Below are positions 6,081-12,331 of a stretch of DNA of 12,331 bases, piece by piece. Source of the DNA: Mycoplasmatota bacterium (GTDB taxonomy: Bacteria; Bacillota_I; Bacilli_A; Izemoplasmatales; Izemoplasmataceae); the NCBI GenBank assembly GCA_022712785.1, contig JAFLJX010000033.1, positions 1 through 12,331 of the forward strand, read 5' to 3'. Positions within the stretch are counted from its first letter, which is position 1; each line of letters begins with the position of its first letter. Position numbers and translations under genes: made by a program. The notes below the pieces were generated by a model. It was not told the DNA's origin. It worked only from the letters and a program-made list of their open reading frames with translations, and did no database searches.

Positions 6081-7739
6081 ATGAGTAAAAAAGATTTTAG
6101 GTTTGTTAAAAAAGAAAGCAATTTAGATTTAGAACAAGCTCGCGTTAGTTTAACTTACTGGCAAGATGTTTGGAGACGACTTAAGAAAAACAAAATGGCT
6201 ATGTTTGGACTTTTAATTGTTGCTTCAATTGTATTGTTTGCTATATTTGGCCCACTTTTTACAGATTTTGATTATAAGGATCAAGAACTTTTACTTAGAA
6301 ACTTACCTCCTAAATTAGAAGTGTACGAAGTTGAAGATAATGTATTTATACATAGAACAGAAGCATATAATTTAATTGAATTTAATGAAGAAGGTTACGT
6401 TGTTGATTTACTTGAACAAGTAACAATAGATGAAGCAAATAAAATCTATTACTATTCTTACATTAAAGAATTTGAATATTTACTTGTTGAAGGTGGAGCT
6501 TTTCCACTACCAGCGGGTGTGACATTAGATGCCGAAGCTTTTTATTCTGAAGTTTGGGGTATTGCGTTAATAAATGTATTAGCGGATGATGGAGATAATC
6601 AAGTTATCATTCACTATGTTCACCCAAATAGTCCGTTTTTATCAGGTAATCAAACTAATGGTACAGTTGCTGATACAATTGAAGGATTAGTTGTTGATCA
6701 ATTTGTATTTACTGATGACATTAGTAATCCTGACCTTGCAGACAACTATACAATTAAAAGTGATAGAACTGCTTTGTTTATGATATTAGATATGGAAAAA
6801 ACACTTCCACCTAATACAGAAGGTATAAGAGTATTAAAAGGGAAATTATCTCATATTAAAATTTTCTCTGAAGATATTTTAATTCTTGATTTCGGGTTAA
6901 GAGGATTAGATTCAAGTGAAAAACCAGAAGGTTATGAGGATGTAGAATACATCATAACTTATAAGGGTAAAGAAACTACAAAAATTACTGATACATTCAG
7001 TAATAAAACATATCCATGGGGAACTGACTTCTTAGGAAGAGATGTTTTAACTAGAGTTATGTATGGAGCAAGAATCAGTTTATTAGTAGCTTTGATAGCT
7101 ACATTAGTAAACTTCCTAATAGGTATCACTTACGGAAGTATTTCAGGATTCTTTGGGGGAAGTGTTGATAATATAATGATGAGAATTGTTGATATTATTA
7201 ATTCAATACCATTAGTCCTGTATGTAATTTTATTAATGGTTGTATTACGAGAGTTTGTCATTGATGTTGAAATATTCGGTAAAAACCGAGTTATATTTAA
7301 TGGGGCAGACGGATTTACAACAATCATAATTGCCTTAGGTAGTGTTTACTGGACAGGTATGGCAAGATTAGTTCGTGGACAAGTGTTAAGTTTAAAAGAA
7401 CAAGAATATGTACTTGCAGCTAGAACAATAGGTGTATCAAACAGAAAAATCATTTATAGACATTTAATTCCTAATGCTTTAGGTCCAATTATAGTATCTA
7501 TGACAATGATGATTCCAAGTGCAGTGTTTACAGAGGCATTCTTGAGTTTCATTGGTATCGGTGTTTCTGCACCACAAGCTTCATGGGGAACATTAGCAAA
7601 TGAAGCCCTTGGTGGAATTACAAGATATACATACCAATTAGTTTATCCTTCATTAGCTATAGCTATTACAATGTTAGGATTTAATTTCTTGGGTGATGGA
7701 TTAAGAGATGCTTTAGATCCAAGGCTTAGAAAAGGTTAG
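6081..7739 (+). CDS. oppC: Oligopeptide ABC transporter permease OppC with a large extracytoplasmic insertion
   Basis: Second channel-forming permease. Residues 27-61 are a normal OppC start (WQDVWRRLKKNKMAMFGLL, helix about 39-60, then FTDFDYKDQELLLRNLPPK). The usual next segment, YPWGTDFLGRDVLTRVMYGARISL, does not come until residue 311. The intervening ~78-310 are soluble, acidic and aromatic-rich, without membrane helices, and would lie outside the cell. Most family members have only about 20 residues there and total about 300; this one is 552. The core resumes with helices at about 330-350, 365-385, 410-425, 465-490 and 520-540 and an EAA loop EYVLAARTIGVSNRK (E442, G451). Both halves are in one frame with no sign of frameshift. 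AGGAGAG at 6068-6074 overlaps the oppB stop. I do not recognise the inserted domain. Confidence 0.93.
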   Translation: MSKKDFRFVKKESNLDLEQARVSLTYWQDVWRRLKKNKMAMFGLLIVASIVLFAIFGPLFTDFDYKDQELLLRNLPPKLEVYEVEDNVFIHRTEAYNLIEFNEEGYVVDLLEQVTIDEANKIYYYSYIKEFEYLLVEGGAFPLPAGVTLDAEAFYSEVWGIALINVLADDGDNQVIIHYVHPNSPFLSGNQTNGTVADTIEGLVVDQFVFTDDISNPDLADNYTIKSDRTALFMILDMEKTLPPNTEGIRVLKGKLSHIKIFSEDILILDFGLRGLDSSEKPEGYEDVEYIITYKGKETTKITDTFSNKTYPWGTDFLGRDVLTRVMYGARISLLVALIATLVNFLIGITYGSISGFFGGSVDNIMMRIVDIINSIPLVLYVILLMVVLREFVIDVEIFGKNRVIFNGADGFTTIIIALGSVYWTGMARLVRGQVLSLKEQEYVLAARTIGVSNRKIIYRHLIPNALGPIIVSMTMMIPSAVFTEAFLSFIGIGVSAPQASWGTLANEALGGITRYTYQLVYPSLAIAITMLGFNFLGDGLRDALDPRLRKG

Positions 7740-7749
7740 GTGAGAGAAA

Positions 7750-8766
7750 ATGAATAAAAAATTATTAGAAGTTAAAAATTTAAAAACTTCATTTTATACT
7801 CATTTAGGTGAAGTTCAAGCAGTACGTGGTATTAGCTTTGAGTTAGAAGAAGGCGGAGTACTTGGTATAGTTGGAGAATCAGGAAGTGGGAAAAGTGTTA
7901 CTTCACTTAGTATCATGCGTCTTATTGACTCACCTGGTGTAATTAAAGAAGGAGAAATCATATTTGATGGTGTAGATTTAACAAAACTTAAAAAAAGTGA
8001 AATTGCAGATTACCGTGGTAATGAGATTTCAATGATTTTCCAGGATCCAATGACAAGTTTAAACCCTGTTTATAAAATTAAGAATCAAATGATAGAAGTT
8101 ATAAAAAGACATACTGACATGACTACTGCAGAAGCTTTAGAAAGAGCTATAGACTTACTTAAACAAGTTGGTATCCCAGATCCAGTAGCACAAATAAATG
8201 ATTATCCTCACCAGTTCTCTGGTGGGATGAGACAAAGAGCTTTAATTGCAACAGCAATATCATGTAATCCTAGATTACTTATTGCAGATGAGCCTACAAC
8301 GGCACTTGATGTTACTATTCAGGCTCAAATATTAGAACTTTTAAAACAATTACAAAAAGATACAGGTATGTCAATCATCTTAATTACACATGATTTAGGT
8401 GTTATTGCTGAAGTAAGTACTAATGTAATAGTAATGTATGGTGGATTGATTATGGAAAAAGGTACTGTTCAAGATATCTTTTATAATCCACAACATCCAT
8501 ATACAAAAGGATTACATAAATCTATTCCTAAACCTCATGCTAAAAATGATGAAAGACTTATCCCTATAAAAGGGTCACCACCTGACTTAATGAATCCACC
8601 TAGTGGATGTCCATTTAGTTCAAGATGTGATTTCGCAATGGAAGTTTGTTTAACTGATGCAGCTCCAGGATATAAAATATCAGATTCACAGTCTTCAGCT
8701 TGTTGGTTGCATGATGCTGAGTCACCTGTGGTTGAAGGTTTTAAAAAATCAAAGGAGGTTTTATAA
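7750..8766 (+). CDS. oppD: Oligopeptide ABC transporter ATP-binding protein OppD
   Basis: One of two cytoplasmic ATPases powering peptide uptake. Walker A is GESGSGKS at residues 42-49, the Q-loop is in MIFQDPMTSLNP, the ABC signature is SGGMRQR at 157-163, Walker B/catalytic Glu is LLIADEP with E181, and the switch His is in LITHDLG. The peptide-transporter C-terminal extension follows (HPYTKGLHKSIP, GSPPDL) with four cysteines, C287, C293, C300 and C318; in some peptide ABC transporters this cluster has been reported to hold a 4Fe-4S centre. Length (338 residues) is normal. AGGTGAG at 7738-7744 overlaps the oppC stop, and the 3' end of oppD carries the ribosome binding site of oppF, so the two ATPases are probably translationally coupled. 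Confidence 0.95.
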   Translation: MNKKLLEVKNLKTSFYTHLGEVQAVRGISFELEEGGVLGIVGESGSGKSVTSLSIMRLIDSPGVIKEGEIIFDGVDLTKLKKSEIADYRGNEISMIFQDPMTSLNPVYKIKNQMIEVIKRHTDMTTAEALERAIDLLKQVGIPDPVAQINDYPHQFSGGMRQRALIATAISCNPRLLIADEPTTALDVTIQAQILELLKQLQKDTGMSIILITHDLGVIAEVSTNVIVMYGGLIMEKGTVQDIFYNPQHPYTKGLHKSIPKPHAKNDERLIPIKGSPPDLMNPPSGCPFSSRCDFAMEVCLTDAAPGYKISDSQSSACWLHDAESPVVEGFKKSKEVL

Positions 8767-9960
8767 ATGGATGACAATAGAGTCCCTTTGTTAGAAGTTA
8801 TAAATTTGAAAAAACATTTTGATAAAAGCACAGGATTATTTTCTAAAAAGAAAAAAATACTTACTGCAGTAGACGGGATAAACTTTCATATCTATAAAGG
8901 GGAAACTTTCGGATTAGTTGGCGAAAGTGGTTGTGGTAAATCAACTACAGGTCGTACAATTGTTAAACTATATGAGCCAACTGATGGTCAAATATTATTT
9001 GATGGTGTAGATTTAGCTACAATTAGTGCGAAAAATATGTTCCCTTATAGAAGAAAAATTCAAATGATTTTCCAGGATCCTTATGCATCTCTTAACGGTA
9101 GAATGACTGTTACAGACATAATTGCTGAAGGAATTGATACTCATAATATCTTTGCTGGTCATGAAAATCCTAAGCAAGCAAAACAAGAAAAAATCTATGA
9201 GTTATTAGAATCAGTAGGATTAAAAAGAGAACATGCTTCCCGTTATCCTCATGAATTTAGTGGTGGTCAAAGACAAAGAATTGGAATAGCACGTGCATTA
9301 GCTGTTGATCCAGACTTAATTATTTGTGACGAACCTATAAGTGCTTTAGATGTTTCTATTCAAGCACAAGTAGTAAATATGTTACAGGATTTCCAAAAGG
9401 AAAAAGGGTTGACTTATTTATTCATCGCACATGATTTATCAATGGTAAAACATATTAGTGATAGAATTGGAGTTATGTATTTAGGGCACATGATGGAAGT
9501 TTCATCTAGTGATGATTTATATGCTACTCCATTACATCCATATACAAAAGCATTATTATCTAGTATTCCTGTTCCTGATCCTGATAGTGATATCAAAGGT
9601 TCTAGAATAGTATTACAAGGTGACGTTCGTTCTCCAATCAATCCAAAACCAGGATGTAGATTTGCATCAAGATGTAGATATGCATTTACAGAAGTAACAT
9701 CTTCAGATGGTAGCTTTAATGATTCTTTAGTTGGTAAATTTGCATTTGAGAAAATTGTAGATCCAAACTCTGGAGATTTAATTATTCTCCAAGGTATCGA
9801 AATAACTGCCTTAGTTGCTGAAAAGCTTACTAATGCAAAATTTGAATCAGTTAAAATTACAAGAGAAAGATGTTTTAATGAAACTCCTGAACTAGTAGAA
9901 ATTAAGGAAGAACATTATGCAGCATGTCACTTTATTAAAGAAATAAATAATTTAAAGTAA
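8767..9960 (+). CDS. oppF: Oligopeptide ABC transporter ATP-binding protein OppF with an insertion in its Cys cluster
   Basis: Second ATPase of the heterodimer. The N-terminal OppF feature, a basic stretch before the first strand (GLFSKKKKILTAVDGI), is present. Walker A is GESGCGKS at residues 52-59, the signature SGGQRQRIGIARAL starts at 165, Walker B is LIICDEP with E189, and the His switch is in IAHDLSM. The C-terminus has the HPYTKALLSSIP motif and four cysteines C297, C303, C369 and C387. Spacing C1-C2 (6) and C3-C4 (18) equals that of OppD, but C2-C3 is 66 instead of 7, an insertion of about 59 residues; the protein is 397 long against about 310-330 usually. The ATG follows the oppD TAA without a gap; AAAGGAGGT at 8751-8759 lies within oppD. 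It is the last gene before a 105-nt spacer with no clear terminator. Confidence 0.94.
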   Translation: MDDNRVPLLEVINLKKHFDKSTGLFSKKKKILTAVDGINFHIYKGETFGLVGESGCGKSTTGRTIVKLYEPTDGQILFDGVDLATISAKNMFPYRRKIQMIFQDPYASLNGRMTVTDIIAEGIDTHNIFAGHENPKQAKQEKIYELLESVGLKREHASRYPHEFSGGQRQRIGIARALAVDPDLIICDEPISALDVSIQAQVVNMLQDFQKEKGLTYLFIAHDLSMVKHISDRIGVMYLGHMMEVSSSDDLYATPLHPYTKALLSSIPVPDPDSDIKGSRIVLQGDVRSPINPKPGCRFASRCRYAFTEVTSSDGSFNDSLVGKFAFEKIVDPNSGDLIILQGIEITALVAEKLTNAKFESVKITRERCFNETPELVEIKEEHYAACHFIKEINNLK

Positions 9961-10002
9961 TATTTAATTCAGTTACAAATATAGGCAAAAATCCATTTAA
10001 AC

Positions 10003-10031
10003 TTGTAATAGAAAGTCAAAGATGGTAAAAT
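10003..10031 (+). promoter_or_regulatory. Promoter for oppA
   Basis: TTGTAA at 10003-10008, a 17-nt spacer and TAAAAT at 10026-10031 with an extended -10 TG at 10023-10024. A second TATAAT at 10035-10040 has no matching -35 but could shift the start. TTGTAA is mirrored by TTACAA at 9973-9978. A separate promoter would allow the binding protein to be made in excess over the membrane complex. Confidence 0.55.
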
Positions 10032-10065
10032 GTTTATAATAAAATAGAAAGAAGGAGAGAAAAAA

Positions 10066-11901
10066 ATGAAAAAAATATTTTTAGTATTATCGATTTTTGC
10101 AATTGGTTTAACATTAACTGCATGTAAAGATGACGATCCAGTAGATCCAACATGTACATCTAGCCAAGATTTGGTTGATGGTGTTTGTGTGGACAAAGTA
10201 GTTGTACCAACTTGTACTTCTGAACAAGAATTGGTTAACAACGTATGTGTTGACGTAGAACCAGAATGTGAAGCAACAATTTCTGTTGACGGATTATGGG
10301 CAAATGTAAAATTAAGAAACGCATTGTCATACTCAATTAACAGAGAAGAAATTACTGAAACTTTAGGTGCTGGACAAGTACCTGCTGGTGGAATGGTTCC
10401 TCCAGGATTCATGGACCATAACGGTTACGATTTCTTCTTAGTTGCAGGAAATTATGGACTTGAAACTGATGACACTAACTATGCTGAAGCTGTTGCATTA
10501 TTTGCACAAGCAGCTGCAGAAATGGGATTAACTGTAGCTGAATTACAAGCTGCAATTGAACAAGAAGAATTATTATTTAATACTTCTGAAGGTCATCAAT
10601 TAATCGCTCAAATGGTTCAACAAATGTGGGCAGATAACTTAGGATTTACAATTCCATTAGCAAATGAAGAATGGGCTGTATTCCAAGTAACTAGAAAAGA
10701 AGGAAACTTCTCTATCGCACGTGGTGGATGGCTAACTGACTTTATGGATCCTTCTGGATTATTAAGTATCTTTGCTAGTACTAATGCTTACAACGATCCA
10801 AATTACTACAATGACGCTTTTGATGATTTATTAGCTGCTGCTCAAGCAACTACAGATCCTCAAGTACATTTCGAAAATTTATATGCAGCACAAGAAATGT
10901 TCATGTTAGATATGCCAATGATTCCTGTATATCACTATACAGATACTATGTTAGCTTCAGATAATTTAGCTGGCTGGGGACGTTCTGTTCTTGGTACTAT
11001 AGATTTCTCTAGAGCTTCTTTAGTTGATGGTGAAACTGAAATGCATTGGAATATTGGTGCAGACCCAGCTACATTAGATCCAAGTTTAAACGGAGCTAGT
11101 GATGGTGGAGATGTAATCAACCAAACATTTGAAGGTTTAGTAAGAGAAATTGAAGGTGTTGTTCTTCCTGGTGTTGCTGAATCATGGGAAACTTCTGCTG
11201 ATGGACTTACTGTAACATTTACATTAAGAGATTCATTATGGAGCGACGGTTCTGCTGTTGTTGCTGCTGACTTTGTTTATGCATGGTTAAGAGGAATGAA
11301 TCCTGAAACTGCTTCTGAGTATGCTTGGATTTGGGAATACACTAACGTAGTTGGTTCTCAAGCTTATGCTGAGTGTTCTTCTGATGATTGTTCTGCTGAA
11401 AGAGCTGCTGTAGGAATCAGAGCTGTTGACGCATCTACTTTCCAAGTTGATTTAGTTAATCCTACTGCTTACTTCGTATCATTAACAGCTTTCTATCATT
11501 TCATGCCTGTAAAACAATCTGCTGTTGAAGCAGTTGGTGGAGAAGAAGGAATTTGGGCTAAAGATCCTGCATTATTAGTTTCTAATGGTCCTTTCACATT
11601 AACAGCTTATACTGTTGGTGCTGGCTTAACTTTAGAAAAAAATGCTAATTATTGGAACGCTGCTGTAGTTGGAATTGATACTATAACTGGTGCATTCAAT
11701 GATGACGCTGTATCTGCATATGCTACATATCAAACTGGAGATTTTGATTTCATTCCTAGTGTACCTACTGCAGAAGTACCTACTTTAATTGCTGAATCTG
11801 ATGAATTCTATGTGTTCCCATTATTAGGAACTTATTACTATTCATTCAATTTAGATCAAGATGGTAGCGAATCAAACGAACAAGGAACTGTTTGTCCTTA
11901 A
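10066..11901 (+). CDS. oppA: Oligopeptide-binding lipoprotein OppA, apparently circularly permuted
   Basis: Extracellular family 5 solute-binding protein that captures peptides for OppBCDF. Residues 1-20 are a lipoprotein signal (MKKIFLVLSIFAIGLTLTAC, lipid-anchored C20). Two Cys-rich 20-residue repeats follow (28-67). The family fold is then read in swapped order. Residues ~76-319 are the normal C-terminal half (NVKLRNALSYSINREEI, QMVQQMWADNLGF, GGWLTDFMDPSG, MPMIPVYHYTDT, ending TIDFSRASL). Residues ~325-597 are the normal N-terminal half (HWNIGADPATLDP, QTFEGLVREI, GLTVTFTLRDSLWSDG, NPTAYFVSLTAFYHFMPV, VSNGPFTLTAY, LTLEKNANYWN, GTYYYSFNLD). Together they make one complete OppA of about 520 residues, with nothing missing. 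The tail 598-611 contains C610. AAGGAG at 10052-10057 sets the start. One uninterrupted frame, lipobox and terminator argue for a real gene, but a misassembled tandem pair must be excluded. Confidence 0.9.
   Translation: MKKIFLVLSIFAIGLTLTACKDDDPVDPTCTSSQDLVDGVCVDKVVVPTCTSEQELVNNVCVDVEPECEATISVDGLWANVKLRNALSYSINREEITETLGAGQVPAGGMVPPGFMDHNGYDFFLVAGNYGLETDDTNYAEAVALFAQAAAEMGLTVAELQAAIEQEELLFNTSEGHQLIAQMVQQMWADNLGFTIPLANEEWAVFQVTRKEGNFSIARGGWLTDFMDPSGLLSIFASTNAYNDPNYYNDAFDDLLAAAQATTDPQVHFENLYAAQEMFMLDMPMIPVYHYTDTMLASDNLAGWGRSVLGTIDFSRASLVDGETEMHWNIGADPATLDPSLNGASDGGDVINQTFEGLVREIEGVVLPGVAESWETSADGLTVTFTLRDSLWSDGSAVVAADFVYAWLRGMNPETASEYAWIWEYTNVVGSQAYAECSSDDCSAERAAVGIRAVDASTFQVDLVNPTAYFVSLTAFYHFMPVKQSAVEAVGGEEGIWAKDPALLVSNGPFTLTAYTVGAGLTLEKNANYWNAAVVGIDTITGAFNDDAVSAYATYQTGDFDFIPSVPTAEVPTLIAESDEFYVFPLLGTYYYSFNLDQDGSESNEQGTVCP
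10147..10266 (+). repeat. Two tandem 60-bp units encoding Cys-rich repeats in OppA
   Basis: Units 10147-10206 and 10207-10266 encode residues 28-47 and 48-67 with the shared pattern P-T-C-T-S-x-Q-x-L-V-x3-C-V-D. The cysteines are 11 residues apart in each (C30/C41 and C50/C61). DNA identity is also visible, so the second unit probably arose by duplication. They act as a spacer between the lipid anchor and the binding domain; a disulfide within each unit is plausible. Similar short Cys loops occur in other bacterial surface proteins. Confidence 0.75.
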
Positions 11902-11926
11902 TTAATAGTTCATTAATATTTAAACT

Positions 11927-11954
11927 AAAGGAATCCATTGGATTCCTTTTTTTT
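11927..11954 (+). terminator. Strong Rho-independent terminator after oppA
   Basis: Perfect 10-bp stem AAAGGAATCC (11927-11936) / GGATTCCTTT (11940-11949) with an ATT triloop, continuing into a run of eight T (11947-11954). It lies 25 nt past the oppA stop and closes the opp block. The design (stem ending CC, AT-pyrimidine triloop, GG) is the same as in the rny terminator. Confidence 0.95.
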
Positions 11955-11992
11955 GTACTTATTACGCTTATTCTTGCTTATTTCAAAGAATT

Positions 11993-12021
11993 TTGATAGA
12001 TTAGATATAGATGATTAATAT
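11993..12021 (+). promoter_or_regulatory. Promoter for ymdB
   Basis: TTGATA at 11993-11998, a 17-nt spacer and TAATAT at 12016-12021. A start near 12028 would leave about 29 nt before the ymdB ATG. The left arm of an 8-bp inverted repeat touches the -10. Confidence 0.5.
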
Positions 12022-12037
12022 TTACGAAAAATCATCT
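12009..12037 (+). repeat. Inverted repeat at the ymdB promoter
   Basis: Perfect 8-bp arms AGATGATT (12009-12016) and AATCATCT (12030-12037) with a 13-nt centre. The repeat spans the -10 and the expected start, so it could be an operator rather than an RNA hairpin; no known regulator site is recognised. It is followed by the palindrome CTCTAGAG at 12036-12043. Confidence 0.45.
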
Positions 12038-12056
12038 CTAGAGAAGAGTTGAATAT

Positions 12057-12331
12057 ATGAAAGTATTATTTTTAGGAGATGTCTTTGGAACTAGAGGAAT
12101 GGAAGCACTGTATAAGTACTTACCTGAAGTAAAAAATGAGCATAAACCTAATTTAATTTTTTTAAATGGTGAAAATATTGATAAAGGATTTGGAATAAGT
12201 GAAAAGATTTATAAAGAACTAATGGTTATGGGAATAAATGTAGTAACTTTAGGAAATCATTCCTTTTCAAAAAGAGAGTTAATTGATTTTATAGATGGTT
12301 CTAACATTATTAGACCAGCAAACTATAGTGA
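12057..12331 (+). CDS. ymdB: YmdB family metallophosphoesterase (2',3'-cyclic-nucleotide phosphodiesterase), 5' part
   Basis: The first 91 residues of a gene cut by the window edge. YmdB is a dinuclear-metal phosphodiesterase that hydrolyses 2',3'-cyclic nucleotides and, in Bacillus, influences biofilm and motility decisions; it is often found beside rny. The start is characteristic (MKVLFLGDVFGTRG with metal ligand D8), followed by NGEN with E39-N40 and LGNHSFSKRE with N67-H68, then RPANY. All ligands expected in this stretch are present. The ATG has a weak purine site AGAAGAG at 12042-12048. Normal members are about 265 residues, so roughly two thirds lies beyond the window. The opp block separates it from rny, and it appears to have its own promoter. 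Confidence 0.93.
   Translation, partial: MKVLFLGDVFGTRGMEALYKYLPEVKNEHKPNLIFLNGENIDKGFGISEKIYKELMVMGINVVTLGNHSFSKRELIDFIDGSNIIRPANYS

Noticed and set aside
6081..7739. oppC as a frameshifted gene or a fusion of two genes
   Set aside because: One frame from a good ribosome binding site to the stop; both flanks of the insert belong to the same permease.
8535..8831. 98-codon minus-strand open frame across the oppD/oppF junction
   Set aside because: No ribosome binding site or recognisable domain; explained by the coding strand genes.
9961..10065. Terminator or riboswitch between oppF and oppA
   Set aside because: Only a weak TTACAA/TTGTAA inverted repeat with a 24-nt loop and no T-run; not enough for either.
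9969..10412. 147-codon open frame on the minus strand over the oppA 5' end
   Set aside because: Its Ser/Thr/Val-rich repeats are the reverse reading of the two Cys repeats of oppA; no start signal, and it runs through the oppA promoter.
10066..11901. oppA as a fusion of two partial binding proteins or a pseudogene
   Set aside because: Each half of the family is represented once, the frame is open throughout, and signal peptide, lipobox and terminator are intact; a permuted single protein fits better.

Overview
The window comes from a low-G+C Gram-positive lineage. The DNA is A+T-rich, most Arg codons are AGA, and spacing sequences are rich in A and T. Trp is encoded by TGG and every visible stop is TAA or TAG, so the Mycoplasma TGA=Trp code is not in use. 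The core order pgsA-recA-rny-ymdB is typical of Firmicutes and their wall-less relatives. Lack of cinA between pgsA and recA, together with lipoproteins carrying Cys-rich spacers, suggests an Acholeplasma/Izemoplasma/Haloplasma-like organism. The placement is an inference, because no rRNA is present.

Layout, all genes on the + strand: (1) the last 34 codons of a membrane protein (2-106); (2) pgsA behind a good extended -10 promoter; (3) recA, whose terminator hairpin overlaps its own stop codon; (4) a lone IS200/IS605-type tnpB (1929-3215) with its own promoter and a structured 3' end that looks like an omega/reRNA scaffold, with no tnpA; (5) rny (RNase Y) with promoter and terminator; (6) an oligopeptide ABC transporter operon oppB-oppC-oppD-oppF (5149-9960), tightly packed, followed after 105 nt by oppA (10066-11901) with its own promoter and terminator; (7) the 5' part of ymdB (12057 to the window end). 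In most Firmicutes rny and ymdB are adjacent; here the opp cluster sits between them, flanked by a terminator on each side.

The most unusual thing is oppA. The two halves of the family 5 solute-binding protein are in swapped order. After the lipoprotein signal and two Cys-rich repeats comes what is normally the C-terminal half (residues ~76-319, from LWANVKLRNALSYSINREE to the usual C-terminal end). The normal N-terminal half follows (residues ~325-597, from HWNIGADPATLDP to GTYYYSFNLD). It reads as an intact, circularly permuted OppA, cut at the domain I/domain III boundary. Other Opp subunits also carry additions: OppC has ~210 extra extracytoplasmic residues, and OppF has ~59 extra residues inside its C-terminal four-cysteine cluster, while OppD keeps normal spacing.

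Functionally the housekeeping genes cover phospholipid synthesis (pgsA), recombination/repair (recA) and mRNA decay (rny, ymdB). The opp genes would capture extracellular peptides (lipoprotein OppA), pass them through OppB/OppC and drive import with the ATPases OppD/OppF.
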